Source: Sphingobium soli (lineage in GTDB: Bacteria > Pseudomonadota > Alphaproteobacteria > Sphingomonadales > Sphingomonadaceae). From it: DNA of 64,000 bases. The position numbers were made by a program, and so were the translations under genes. A model generated the notes under the pieces. It was given only the letters and a program-made list of their open reading frames with translations, was not told the origin of the DNA and ran no database searches. The stretch's first letter is position 1. Each line of letters starts with the position of its first letter. Shown piece by piece: positions 32,123 to 41,908 of the stretch. The stretch is taken from assembly GCF_020782245.1 (NCBI RefSeq), contig NZ_JAJGNP010000009.1, forward strand, positions 1 through 64,000, written 5' to 3'.

Positions 32123-33271
32123 TTAGGCTCGAAACGGCTTCAGCCCAGGTTGAGAGGGATATAGGCGGGCCATCAGCCGCTCAGGATCCAAGCTGAAATG
32201 CGCGGCCAGAGAAGCGCCAATGACAGCTTCAGCAGCGATGGTCGGTCTCAGGTCGCGGCCATCGAGCAATGCGGCCGGGTTCAGTCCAGGCCAGTCCGCA
32301 TCGACCTGCCCAGCCCCGTCCAATGCGCCGCCCATCAGCATCATCAGCCCACCTGTGCCATGATCAGTGCCTGCCGTCCCATTTATCGCAACGGTTCGAC
32401 CGAATTCGGACGCGACAATCACCAGCGTTTTTGTCCAGGCAGCACCCAATCCGTCGGCGAGCGAAGCGATCATGGCATCGAGATTCTTGAGTTGCATTGC
32501 CATGCGCGGTGCCTGTGAGCTGTGCATATCCCACCCATCGCTTTCCATCATCATGATCCGCGCACCGTCGGGTTGCGCCAGCATCTGCCCGGCGAGCATG
32601 CCGATAGCGGCGGCACCGCGGTGTCCGTCCAGGTCGAGATTGTCCGCGAGTTCGTGCGTGGCGCGCGCGCTGTCCCAAAGCGATGCCAACTGCGCATCAT
32701 CAGCATATAGGGCTGAAACGCGCGTCATAATATCATCAGACGCATCGGAAAGTGCCGATGGCGCATAAGTCGCGACCTGTGTGGAACCCCGCATTGCCAT
32801 GGGTACGGATGGCGCGATGGCCATGGCCCGGTCCTGCATGGCCGGCAATTGCATCAGCAGCCGGCCTACCCAGCCGGTTTTTTCGGTGTAGGGTTGTCGC
32901 CCACCACTCTCCAGAACATTCTGCCCGTCAAAGTGGGAGCGGTCGCGATAGGCCGAGGCGCTGGCATGAACGAAACGCGCCTGTTTCTGTTTGGCGAGCA
33001 GTCCGACCCGCTTCAGCGAGGGATGCAGGGTGAAGAAGGATTCACCCAGCACTTCTCCGCCCAGCACAGTGTCGGCCATAACACCGCGCTGCTTCAGGAA
33101 GGCTGGATCGCCGGTGGGTGCAAGGATATGAAGGCCATCGGCCGCACCGCGCTGGATGATGAAGACGAAGCGTTGTTCCGTGGCTGCAGGCCCTGCATAG
33201 GCGATGCGGGGCAATAAGGCTGTCGTGGCAAGCGCGCCAGCGGCGCCAAGAAATCGGCGTCGATCCAGCAT
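32123..33271 (-). CDS. DUF1501 Tat-exported protein
   Basis: A 382-residue protein of the DUF1501 family (alkaline-phosphatase/sulfatase-like fold). A twin-arginine signal (RRRFLGAAGALATTALLP) ends near AYAG at residue 27. Family blocks: FVFIIQRGAADGLHILAP near 35-52, SHFDGQNVLESG near 111 and SEFGRTVAINGTAGTDHGTGG near 289-309. Members occur beside DUF1800 proteins; function unknown, probably periplasmic. GAGGAG is 8 nt before the ATG. It follows the DUF1800 gene by 3 bp, in one operon. Confidence 0.92.
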   Translation of the reverse strand: MLDRRRFLGAAGALATTALLPRIAYAGPAATEQRFVFIIQRGAADGLHILAPTGDPAFLKQRGVMADTVLGGEVLGESFFTLHPSLKRVGLLAKQKQARFVHASASAYRDRSHFDGQNVLESGGRQPYTEKTGWVGRLLMQLPAMQDRAMAIAPSVPMAMRGSTQVATYAPSALSDASDDIMTRVSALYADDAQLASLWDSARATHELADNLDLDGHRGAAAIGMLAGQMLAQPDGARIMMMESDGWDMHSSQAPRMAMQLKNLDAMIASLADGLGAAWTKTLVIVASEFGRTVAINGTAGTDHGTGGLMMLMGGALDGAGQVDADWPGLNPAALLDGRDLRPTIAAEAVIGASLAAHFSLDPERLMARLYPSQPGLKPFRA

Positions 33272-33274
33272 GTC

Positions 33275-34705
33275 CTATCTCCTCATCATCTCTGGCGCGA
33301 CCAGCAGCAATGCCATGCCTTGTTGCGGGCTTTCCGCCCGAGCGACTACCTGCGCGGTCGCGGGACGAAGCGCCTCGCCAAAAACCCGACCGGCAACCTC
33401 GCGGGGGTCAGTTGCCGGAGATGTGTGTCGGGCAAGCCTTTGCGCAACCTCTACGCGTCGGAAAAGTGCTTCCGGCCCGGCCCAGTCCCCCGCAGAGTCG
33501 GCGAAACCGGCAGGAGACCCCGGTTGCCAAATGGGTTGGCCAAGCTGCGCGAAGAGGCCAGCGAGTTGATGGTCGGCCTGATCGGGATTGTCAGGCATTT
33601 CGGGCACGCCACCTTGCAAGCGAAATGCGCCGATCAGCCAGTCCCAGGGGGTGCGGAATTTCGATTCGGTATTGGCCCAGGCCTCGGGCGCAGTGATGAG
33701 CGCCGCATAGACCGCGCGCAAGTCTCCACCTTTTTCCAGATAGACTGTCTCCAAGCGTGCCACCAGGGGAGCGGGGGGTTCGTCGGCGATGAAATGTCGC
33801 GCAATCTTGGTGGCAAGATGCCGCGCTGTCGCTGGATGGCGGGCGAGGTCGGTCAGAATGGCGCGGACTTGTTGCATTCCCGCCTGCGGGTAGGTTCGAT
33901 CGAGAATCGTGCGCTTCCCCGGTTCATGAAGGGGTGGCGCAAACAGGAAATCGCCCGGTTCGCCCCCTAGCCGCGTGGTCAGTCGTTGCACCGGGCCGTT
34001 GCCCAGGCCAACGGCGGTCCAGCCTGTCAGCGCACGGGCCAGTTCGGTCACATCGCTCTGGCTGTACCCGCTGCGCGCGCCCAGCGTGTGAAGTTCCAGT
34101 ATTTCGCGCCCCAGATTTTCATTCAGGCCCTGATTTCTGCCACGAGCGGCTATTTTCTGTCCGAATTGACTCTTGGGGCCAATGGATTGTACCTGATCCA
34201 GATAAAGCAGCATTGCAGGGTGCTGGACGACGGCAAGCAGCATGTCTTCGAACCGGCCGAGGACATGAGGGCGTATCGCCTCGAACTCCATCAATCCGGC
34301 AAGGCCAAGCACAAGCGGCTTGTCGATCGACACCGCAAAATGATTCGACCAGAAATGGACCAGACGGTCGACAAATGGCGTTTCGCTGGCCACGGCCGCG
34401 CGAATCCGCACAGCGGCTTGAGCCTCATAATGGCCGCGAAATTGTCGGCTTTGCGGAAGCTGAGCTACTTTCACCTTGGCGTCGCCCGCCATGGACGCAG
34501 CCTGCATCGCTTGCTTGCGCGCGGTGCGAAGAGCATAAAAGTCAGCGTTTATGCGCGCGCGCGACGCCAGCGCACCAGTGCTGGCAAGGTCGGGGCGGTA
34601 ATCGTCCATCTGATCGCGCAACCACCCGATCGGATCGGTCAGTGGCTCATCGCCCGGCCTGGGGCCTAGGCCGAAGCGGCTCCAAGCGATGTCGGTCTTT
34701 CTCAT
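33275..34705 (-). CDS. DUF1800 protein
   Basis: A 476-residue DUF1800 protein, the standard partner of DUF1501. Recognisable parts: RFGLGPRPGDEPLTDPIGWL at the start, LVHFWSNHFAVSIDKP near residue 115, NLGREILELHTLGARSGYSQ near residue 190 and ALTGWTAVG thereafter. Function unknown; helical. ATG 34705 is chosen because AGAGGAA precedes it and homologues start MRKTDIAWSRFG-like; the frame open to 35155 is antisense to ubiA. First gene of the two-gene operon. Confidence 0.9.
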   Translation of the reverse strand: MRKTDIAWSRFGLGPRPGDEPLTDPIGWLRDQMDDYRPDLASTGALASRARINADFYALRTARKQAMQAASMAGDAKVKVAQLPQSRQFRGHYEAQAAVRIRAAVASETPFVDRLVHFWSNHFAVSIDKPLVLGLAGLMEFEAIRPHVLGRFEDMLLAVVQHPAMLLYLDQVQSIGPKSQFGQKIAARGRNQGLNENLGREILELHTLGARSGYSQSDVTELARALTGWTAVGLGNGPVQRLTTRLGGEPGDFLFAPPLHEPGKRTILDRTYPQAGMQQVRAILTDLARHPATARHLATKIARHFIADEPPAPLVARLETVYLEKGGDLRAVYAALITAPEAWANTESKFRTPWDWLIGAFRLQGGVPEMPDNPDQADHQLAGLFAQLGQPIWQPGSPAGFADSAGDWAGPEALFRRVEVAQRLARHTSPATDPREVAGRVFGEALRPATAQVVARAESPQQGMALLLVAPEMMRR

Positions 34706-34838
34706 GAGCGTTATTCCTCTTACCCGACCACTATGCGCTAAAATTGTCGCAGAAATGTCCCAAGCTGGTAAGGTGAGGGCTATATGCGACAGGCCGAACG
34801 GGCTTTTCGGATCGCGACGCAGTCGATAGTTGGAGCGC

Positions 34839-35744
34839 ATGACTGATACCATCGTCCCCGACAGCCAGGCGCGCAGTCTGCTGGCGCGGTTGCCCCCAAC
34901 GCCTCGCATGCTGGCGCAACTGGCGCGGCTGGACCGGCCGATCGGCTGGTGGCTGCTGTTCTGGCCGGGCGCCTGGGCGGTTGCCTTGTCTGGCGGCGGC
35001 TTTGCACGGTGGCCGCTGATCGCCTGGCTGCTGCTGGGCAGCATCGCCATGCGCGGCGCGGGATGCGTGTTCAACGACATTGTCGATCGCGACCTGGACC
35101 TCAAGGTCGCGCGCACTGCCGCGCGGCCGCTTGCGAGCGGAACGATGGCGCTCAAGACTGCCTGGGTCTGGCTGCTCGCGCTCTGCCTCGTCGGGCTGGT
35201 CGTGCTGGTGCAGCTGCGCCCCTATGCGCAGGTCGTCGCGCTGTGCAGCCTGGCGCTGGTCGCGGCCTACCCCTTCATGAAACGCATCACCGGGTGGCCG
35301 CAAGTCTGGTTGGGTCTCGTCTTTTCCTGGGCATGCCTGGTGGGATGGAGCGAGGTGGCGGGCGCGCTGACGACGCCCGGCCTTCTCCTCTACGCAGGAT
35401 CCATCTTCTGGGTCATTGGCTATGACACCATCTATGCCTTGCAGGACCGGGAGGATGACGCACTGATCGGGATCGGGTCCAGCGCGCTGTCGATGGGGCG
35501 CCATGTGCGCGCGGGCGTGACGTTTTGCTATCTGGCCGCGCTGTCGCTATGGGCGGCTGCGATCTGGCTGATGCGCGGGCAGGGCCTGGCGCTGGCGGCA
35601 TTGCTGCCGATGGCGGCGCATCTGATGTGGCAGGTCGGCACGTTGAAGGAGGACGGGATCGACCCGCTGCTTAAATTCCGCTCCAACCGCTTTGCCGGTT
35701 TCCTGATGTTCTTGGGCTGCCTCACCGTGGGAAGCGCTGCATGA
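34839..35744 (+). CDS. ubiA: 4-hydroxybenzoate polyprenyltransferase
   Basis: A 301-residue integral membrane prenyltransferase of ubiquinone synthesis. The first aspartate motif is NDIVDRDLD (N79, D80, D83, D87); the second is YALQDREDD near residues 203-211. About eight or nine membrane helices. It joins a polyprenyl chain to 4-hydroxybenzoate. The ATG at 34839 is preferred over the in-frame TTG at 34830. It overlaps the phospholipase D family gene by 4 bp. Confidence 0.95.
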   Translation: MTDTIVPDSQARSLLARLPPTPRMLAQLARLDRPIGWWLLFWPGAWAVALSGGGFARWPLIAWLLLGSIAMRGAGCVFNDIVDRDLDLKVARTAARPLASGTMALKTAWVWLLALCLVGLVVLVQLRPYAQVVALCSLALVAAYPFMKRITGWPQVWLGLVFSWACLVGWSEVAGALTTPGLLLYAGSIFWVIGYDTIYALQDREDDALIGIGSSALSMGRHVRAGVTFCYLAALSLWAAAIWLMRGQGLALAALLPMAAHLMWQVGTLKEDGIDPLLKFRSNRFAGFLMFLGCLTVGSAA

Positions 35745-37195
35745 CGCCTCAGCCGGGCGCCGATTGTTGGCGGATCGAGCGGGCCGACAAGGCCAGCGTG
35801 GTCATCGACGCGGACACCTATTTTCGTCATGCGCGGGCCGCGATGATGAAGGCGAAGCGCCGTATTATGCTGATCGGATGGGACTTCGATGCAGCGATCA
35901 GCCTGGTGCGCGAGGAGGAAGCGCATGACGGCGCGCCGACCACGATCGGCGAATTCATCAGCTGGCTGGTCGATCAAACGCCGGAGCTGGAAATCTATCT
36001 GCTGCGCTGGGATGTTGGCGCGATCAAGGCGATGGCGCGGCCTACCAATTTCTTCACCACGCTTAAATGGATGGCGCACCCGCGCGTCACCGTGAAGCTG
36101 GACAGCCATCATCCGCCGGCCGCATCGCATCACCAGAAGATTGTCGTCATCGACGATTGTTTCGCCTTTTGCGGTGGCATCGACATGACCGGCGACCGGT
36201 GGGACACGCGCCATCATCGTGATGAGGAATATGGCCGGCATCATCCCGATGGATCGCCCTATGGCCCCTGGCACGACGCGACCACGGCGCTGAAGGGCCC
36301 GGTCGCCGCAGCGCTGGGCGACCATGCCCGCGCGCGATGGAAGGGTGCGGGCGGCGAGGAGCTGGAGCCGGTGACGGGCAGCTATGAATGCTGGCCCGAA
36401 ACCTTGCCGGTGCAGTTTGAAAATGTCGATGTCGCCATTGCCCGCACTGCGCCCGAAATGGACGATCAGGACGGCCTGACCGAGATCGAGCAACTGTATC
36501 TCAACCAGATCGCGCTGGCAAAACGGCACGTCTATGCCGAAAGCCAGTATTTTGCATCGCGCCGTATTGCCGAGGCAATCGCCAAACGGCTGGCCGAGCC
36601 GGACGGGCCGGAATTCGTCATCATCAACCCGCAGCAGGCCGATGGCTGGCTGGAAAGCCAGGCGATGGATTCGGCGCGCGCTCGACTGGTCGAGGCCTTG
36701 AAGGCGCGCGATCCGCATGGCCGCCTGCGCCTCTATCACCCCTTCACCCAGCGCGGCGCGCCAATCTATGTCCATGCCAAGATCCTGATCGTCGATGATC
36801 GGCTGATCCGGGTGGGGTCGTCCAACATGAACAATCGTTCGCTGCGGCTGGACACCGAATGCGACATCTGCATCGACACCGCGCTGCCCACCAATGCGGG
36901 CCGACAAAAGACGATCCTGCGGATTCGCGACGACCTGATCGCCGAACATCTCGATCTGCCACTGGAGCGGGTGGCGGCGGTGATCGCCGAGCGGGGGCTG
37001 ATCGCGGGCGTCGAGGAATTGCGGCAGAAGCCCGGCCGGACGTTGCGACCGTACCGGACGCCGGACCTCAATGCGGTTCAGGAATGGCTGGCCGATAATG
37101 AGGTGCTGGACCCCGAAGGCCCGGAGGAAATGTTCGAGCCGATCAGCGAGCGCGGCCTGTTCCGCCGAATGAAGGGCTGGTTCGGCCGCCCCTAA
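35741..37195 (+). CDS. Phospholipase D family protein (cardiolipin synthase-like)
   Basis: A 484-residue protein with two HKD motifs, HHQKIVVID near residues 128-136 and VHAKILIVD near residues 343-351, each followed by GG-ID or GSSNMNNRS elements as in phosphatidyltransferases. These enzymes use the histidines to form a phospho-enzyme and may make cardiolipin or act as phospholipase. It lacks the two N-terminal helices of ClsA, so it resembles ClsB-type or soluble PLD proteins. Coupled to ubiA; its TAA overlaps the TAG of the convergent aminotransferase gene. Confidence 0.92.
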   Translation: MTPQPGADCWRIERADKASVVIDADTYFRHARAAMMKAKRRIMLIGWDFDAAISLVREEEAHDGAPTTIGEFISWLVDQTPELEIYLLRWDVGAIKAMARPTNFFTTLKWMAHPRVTVKLDSHHPPAASHHQKIVVIDDCFAFCGGIDMTGDRWDTRHHRDEEYGRHHPDGSPYGPWHDATTALKGPVAAALGDHARARWKGAGGEELEPVTGSYECWPETLPVQFENVDVAIARTAPEMDDQDGLTEIEQLYLNQIALAKRHVYAESQYFASRRIAEAIAKRLAEPDGPEFVIINPQQADGWLESQAMDSARARLVEALKARDPHGRLRLYHPFTQRGAPIYVHAKILIVDDRLIRVGSSNMNNRSLRLDTECDICIDTALPTNAGRQKTILRIRDDLIAEHLDLPLERVAAVIAERGLIAGVEELRQKPGRTLRPYRTPDLNAVQEWLADNEVLDPEGPEEMFEPISERGLFRRMKGWFGRP

Positions 37196-38310
37196 CCGAT
37201 AGCCAGCCGGTCCAGCGTTTCGCCAAAGCGGGCGAGGGCGACCCCAAACCCCTCCGCTTGCTGGGCAAAGCCGATCCGCATATGATCGGGGTGGCCGAAG
37301 CAATCACCCGGGGCGAGCAAGACCCCCTGCTTTGCCAGCGCCTCACATAAGGGCCGGCTGTCCTGCCCGTCCACCAGCCAGGGGAAGGCGGTCGTACCGC
37401 CCGACGGCCGGACCCAGGCAAGGGCGCTAGCGGTGCTATCCATAAATTCATCCAGACGCGTCAGATTCGCGCCTGCAACGGTCGCCAGCCTGTCGAGTAT
37501 CAGGCGGCTATGATGCAGGGCATGGGTGGCGAGTCGTTCGAGCAGTGGCGAGGCGCTGATTGTGAAATAGCTGCGCGCGTCGACGATGCGCGCGCGCCGC
37601 TCTGAATCGGCGTCGATCAGCCAGCCAGTGCGCAGCCCCGGAAGCGACAACGACTTTGACAGGTCGCTGGTGACGATGACATTAGCGAGGCCCGCGGCCG
37701 ATTGCTGCGGTGGGCCGAAATAGAGCGGGTGATAGACTTCATCCACCAGCAAGGGGATGCCCCGATCGGCGAGGGCGCCGGCAAGCCGGGCAATGCCTTC
37801 GCGGGGCATGACGCTGCCGCTGGGATTATGCGGCGTGTTGACGATGACCAGCGCGGTGTCGCGATCGACATCGGCGAGGATGGCATCCGCTTCCTGGGCA
37901 AAGCCGCGCGCGCGTTCCAGCCTGTAGGTTCGGGCAGTGAGGCCCCATCCGCGGGCGACGGCGTCATAGGCCGGATAACCAGGATCGGGCAGCAGGATAT
38001 GCGCGCCCGGTCGGGAAAGGAGGCAGAAGAGGATAGAGAGTGCTTCCGATGCGCCGGTGGTGGCGACGACCATGTCCGCATCGACGCCGTGAAAGGCGGC
38101 GATGGCGCTGCGCAGCGCAGGCGTGCCCGCCGGCGGCGCGTAGCTCAGAACAACATCCCCAAGATCGAGCGGCTGATCGCCCAGCGCACACAGGTCCGCC
38201 ACACTCCACCGCGGCCCGGTACTGGAGGCCAGATTGAAGGCAATCGGCGGATCGGCGAAGTCGTGCGCCGAAAGCCAGTGATCCAGCGCGAAGGGCGGCA
38301 AATGCACCAA
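37192..38310 (-). CDS. PLP-dependent class I/II aminotransferase
   Basis: A 372-residue fold-type I aminotransferase. The PLP lysine is in TSDLSKSLSLPGLRTGW near residue 221; NTPHNPSGSVM near residues 158-168 and DEVYHPLYFG near residues 190-199 hold the aspartate and tyrosine that contact the ring. Substrate not clear; it looks like the aspartate/aromatic group. Start TTG 38310 has AAGGAGG 7 nt before it; the ATG in between is out of frame. Convergent overlap with the PLD gene. Confidence 0.9.
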   Translation of the reverse strand: MVHLPPFALDHWLSAHDFADPPIAFNLASSTGPRWSVADLCALGDQPLDLGDVVLSYAPPAGTPALRSAIAAFHGVDADMVVATTGASEALSILFCLLSRPGAHILLPDPGYPAYDAVARGWGLTARTYRLERARGFAQEADAILADVDRDTALVIVNTPHNPSGSVMPREGIARLAGALADRGIPLLVDEVYHPLYFGPPQQSAAGLANVIVTSDLSKSLSLPGLRTGWLIDADSERRARIVDARSYFTISASPLLERLATHALHHSRLILDRLATVAGANLTRLDEFMDSTASALAWVRPSGGTTAFPWLVDGQDSRPLCEALAKQGVLLAPGDCFGHPDHMRIGFAQQAEGFGVALARFGETLDRLAIG

Positions 38311-38390
38311 GACATGACCTCCTTGTCATCTGGGAGAAGAATGACGCGGATTGCTGCGCCGGAGCAAGGGCCAGGCGCGACCCGCTGGCC

Positions 38391-41300
38391 TTATTCCGCC
38401 GCCAGCAGCGCTTCGGCCCCGTGCAGGTTGACGGACACCAGGCGACTGACGCCGGGTTCGACCATAGTGACGCCGAACAGGCGGTGCATCCGCGCCATGC
38501 TGACGGCATTGTGCGTAACGATCAGATAGCGGGTGTTGGTTTGCGCCACCATCGCGTCAAGCAGATCGCAAAATCGCTCGACATTGGCATCGTCCAGCGG
38601 CGCGTCCACTTCGTCCAGCACGCAGATCGGCGCGGGGTTGGTGAGGAACAGGCCGAAGATGAGCGCCACGGCCGTAAGCGCCTGTTCGCCGCCCGACAAA
38701 AGCGTGAGCGCGGCGAGCTTCTTGCCGGGCGGCTGGGCCATGATTTCCAGCCCCGCCTCCAGCGGATCGTCGCTGTCGATCAGTTCCAGATGCGCCTGGC
38801 CGCCGTTGAACAGCGTGGTGAAGAGACGGCGGAAATGGCCGTCCACCGCCTCGAATGCGGCAAGCAGGCGCTGGCGCCCCTCCCGGTTGAGACTGCCGAT
38901 GGAGCCGCGCAATTGATGAATGGCCTGGGTGAGTTCCGCGCTTTCGGCGCGGCTGGTCGCCTGGCTGGTTTCCAGCTCCGCCAATTCCTGCGCCGCGACC
39001 AGATTGACTGGCCCGATCCGTTCGCGGTCGGCGACGAAGCGGTCATGTTCGGCCTGTTCGGTCTGGGCAATGCGGATGTCGGCGCTGGCAAAGCCGAGCT
39101 TTTCGGGCAGCACCGGGGGCGGGCATTCGAAGCGTTCACCCGACAGGCGATTGGTTTCGATCCGGCGTTCGTCGGCGGCTTCGGCGCGGGCGACGGCGGT
39201 GGCGCGGGTTTCGCGAGCGGCCGCAAGCGCTTCTGCGGCTTGTGCCGCCTGCGCTTCGGCCTGGCGCAGCGCGGCTTCCGCCGCCTGTTCAGCGGTGCGT
39301 GCGCGCTCGGCGGCGTCGGTGAGCGTCGATCCTTGCGTTTCAAGGTCGGCAATCGCCTGGCCCAGGCGATCGGGTGCACCCTCAATCGCAGCGCGTTCCT
39401 GCGCAATGTCTTCGCCGCGCCCGGCCATGGCGGCGATGCGCTTGGCGGCCTCTCCGGCCCGGGCACGCCAGCCCTTAATCTCTGCATCGGCGGCGGCCTG
39501 CCTGTCGCGATCGCTGTCCAGCGCGCGATCGGCCAGCGCCTGATCGGCCTGCAACTGGCTGACGACGGCGCGCGCTTTCTCGCTGGCCTGGCCGAGGGTA
39601 GCAACCAGCTGGCCGGTCGCCGCGCCATCGGGCATGGTCGCACGCGCGGCCTGCGCCTTTTCATGATCGGCCTGCGCGCGCTGAAGATCGCTGCGTGCGG
39701 CGGCGAGCCGCTCTTCCACCGCTTCGCGCCGCCCGGCGAGCCGCTCCAAGGCCGTCGTCGTTTCATCGGCAGCGCGCAGCGCGGCGCGCAGGCGCTGGTC
39801 CGCTTGCGTCAGAGCGGTGCGCCCGGCCGACAGTGCGGCGACCGCGGCCTGCTCGCGCTCTTTTGCGTCGTGCTGCGCGGCATCGGCTTTGTCTGCCTCC
39901 GCCTGTGCCGCCGGGCGCGCTGCGGCGATCGCGTCCAGCCGGTTGAGGCGGATCAGCCGTTCGGCCGCCGCCGCCCCGCCCTCCAGCGCGACATAGCCGT
40001 CCCAGCGGCGCAGCTGCCCATCGCGCGTGACGAGCCGTTGCCCCACGGCGAGCGGCTGGCCTTCATCCCTGTCCACCACCGCGATTTGGCCCAGGCGACG
40101 GGCAAGCGCAGAGGGCGCGGTGACATGGTCGGCGAGCGGCATCGCGCCGGCGGGAAGATGCGGATCCTGCGCCAGCGGCTCTGCCCCGGCCCATCGACGC
40201 TTGCCATCAGCCGAAACGGGTGCTTCGAGATCGTCACCCAGCGCGGCGGCGAGCGCGCGTTCATAGCCGGGCGCGGCCTTCATCTCGTCCAGAGCGCGGG
40301 CCTTGGGGCCTGCGCCGCCATCGACCGCGCGCTTGAGCGCGGCGGCTTCGCTATCCAGTGCGGCGAGGGACGCGCGGGCCGAAGCCAGCGCGGCTTGCGC
40401 CGCCGCGCGCGCATCTGCGGCGGCCTGCCTGTCCTGTTCAGCGGCCTCGATCGCGGCTTCGGCGGTATCGCGGTCGGCCTGCGCGCGCGTCTGATCGGCC
40501 TGCGCACTGGCGCGCTGCGCCATCAGCGGATCGGAATCCGGCAAGGCTGTGGCCTCGCTTTCCAGGCGCGCCACGTCCCGTTCCGTGCGGTCGCGCTGAG
40601 CGCGGGCGGAGGCCAGCGCGGCTTCGGCGACGCGCAGTTCGGCCTGCTCCGCCGCCTGCGTCGCCATCGCACGGGCCAAATCCAGTTCCGCGTCGCGCGC
40701 TTCTCCTTCGGCCGTCGCGATGCGCGCGGCAAAATCGGGCCTCAGCTTTTCGGTTTCAGCGATCCGGACCTTGAGCGTCGCAATTTCGGCGGTCAGGCGC
40801 GCGATCGCGTCGGCTGCATCATTGGCGAGCGTGCCTTCGCGCGCGCGATCTTCCGCCAGCCGGCCGGCCTGCTGTACCAGATCGGCAAGGCGGCGAACCG
40901 CCGAGTCCCGTTCGGTGCGCAGCGCGGCGAGCCGATGGCCCGCTTCATTGGCGGCGTCACGCGCGCTTTGCGCTGCGGACCGGCATTCCGCCAGCGCGGC
41001 GAGCGCGGCCTGCGCATGGGCGGCCGCGGCGAGCTGTCCCTCCTGCGCGGCGGCGACGGCGGCGTCGGCCTGCCGCGCTTCCGCGCGGGCGGCTTCGGCA
41101 CTGGCATGGGCCTCTCGCCAACGCGCGAAGAGAACGCGGCCTTCGGCAACGCGGATCTGATCGGACAGGCGGATATAGCGTTCCGCTGCCTTTGCCTGAC
41201 GCCGCAGGGCATTGGCGCGCATGTCCATGTCGAGCAGGATTTCATCCAGGCGCGCAAGATTGGTTTCAGCCGCCCGCAATTTCTGTTCGGCATCCTTGCG

Positions 41301-41834
41301 CCGGACATGTAGCCCGGCAATGCCCGCCGCTTCTTCCAGCATGGCGCGGCGTTCCTGCGGCCGTGCGGCGATGACGGCGGCAATACGCCCTTGGCTGACA
41401 AGGGCGGGGCTGTGCGGACCGGTCGCGGCGTCGGCAAAGACCAGCGCCACATCTTTGGCGCGCACATCCTTGCCATTGGCGCGATAGGCGCTGCCCGCGC
41501 CGCGCTCGATCCGGCGCGTGACGTCCAGTTCCCCATCAGCGCCGACGTCCACCGCGTTGAACAACTCTCCCTGTTCCTGGATGGTGAGCAGGGAGACTTC
41601 GGCAAAGTCGCGCCGGGGCCGGCTGGCTGTGCCGGCGAAGATCACATCCTCCATGCCCGCGCCGCGCATCGATTTGGCGCTCGATTCGCCCATGACCCAG
41701 CGAATGGCTTCGAGCAGGTTGGATTTGCCGCAGCCATTGGGGCCGACGATACCGGTCAGCCCCGGTTCGATCCGCAATTCGGTAGCGTCGACGAAGCTTT
41801 TGAAGCCGGAAAGCTTGAGCCGCTTTATCTGCAT
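38391..41834 (-). CDS. smc: Chromosome segregation ATPase SMC
   Basis: A 1147-residue SMC protein that loops DNA in the condensin-like complex with ScpA and ScpB (not in this window). N-terminal head with Walker A GPNGCGKSN near residues 33-41; two long coiled coils rich in Ala, Glu, Arg and Gln (about 170-490 and 640-930) around a hinge with GAGPKARALDEM near residue 508; C-terminal head with the signature LSGGEQALT near residue 1048 and Walker B PICVLDEVDAPLDD near residue 1067. Full length, no frameshift seen. The repetitive Ala-rich codons make long open frames on the other strand. Confidence 0.98.
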   Translation of the reverse strand: MQIKRLKLSGFKSFVDATELRIEPGLTGIVGPNGCGKSNLLEAIRWVMGESSAKSMRGAGMEDVIFAGTASRPRRDFAEVSLLTIQEQGELFNAVDVGADGELDVTRRIERGAGSAYRANGKDVRAKDVALVFADAATGPHSPALVSQGRIAAVIAARPQERRAMLEEAAGIAGLHVRRKDAEQKLRAAETNLARLDEILLDMDMRANALRRQAKAAERYIRLSDQIRVAEGRVLFARWREAHASAEAARAEARQADAAVAAAQEGQLAAAAHAQAALAALAECRSAAQSARDAANEAGHRLAALRTERDSAVRRLADLVQQAGRLAEDRAREGTLANDAADAIARLTAEIATLKVRIAETEKLRPDFAARIATAEGEARDAELDLARAMATQAAEQAELRVAEAALASARAQRDRTERDVARLESEATALPDSDPLMAQRASAQADQTRAQADRDTAEAAIEAAEQDRQAAADARAAAQAALASARASLAALDSEAAALKRAVDGGAGPKARALDEMKAAPGYERALAAALGDDLEAPVSADGKRRWAGAEPLAQDPHLPAGAMPLADHVTAPSALARRLGQIAVVDRDEGQPLAVGQRLVTRDGQLRRWDGYVALEGGAAAAERLIRLNRLDAIAAARPAAQAEADKADAAQHDAKEREQAAVAALSAGRTALTQADQRLRAALRAADETTTALERLAGRREAVEERLAAARSDLQRAQADHEKAQAARATMPDGAATGQLVATLGQASEKARAVVSQLQADQALADRALDSDRDRQAAADAEIKGWRARAGEAAKRIAAMAGRGEDIAQERAAIEGAPDRLGQAIADLETQGSTLTDAAERARTAEQAAEAALRQAEAQAAQAAEALAAARETRATAVARAEAADERRIETNRLSGERFECPPPVLPEKLGFASADIRIAQTEQAEHDRFVADRERIGPVNLVAAQELAELETSQATSRAESAELTQAIHQLRGSIGSLNREGRQRLLAAFEAVDGHFRRLFTTLFNGGQAHLELIDSDDPLEAGLEIMAQPPGKKLAALTLLSGGEQALTAVALIFGLFLTNPAPICVLDEVDAPLDDANVERFCDLLDAMVAQTNTRYLIVTHNAVSMARMHRLFGVTMVEPGVSRLVSVNLHGAEALLAAE

Positions 41835-41908
41835 GGCGGCAATCCGGGGCAGCGCGCCGCCCCGGCTTTTCTTCGCTCAGGCGGAGATGTCAGCCCCCCG
41901 CCGCGCAA

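Noticed and set aside
38421..41312. A 963-codon open frame opposite smc
   Set aside because: It is antisense to a full SMC protein with complete Walker motifs; Ala-rich high-GC codons leave the other strand open.
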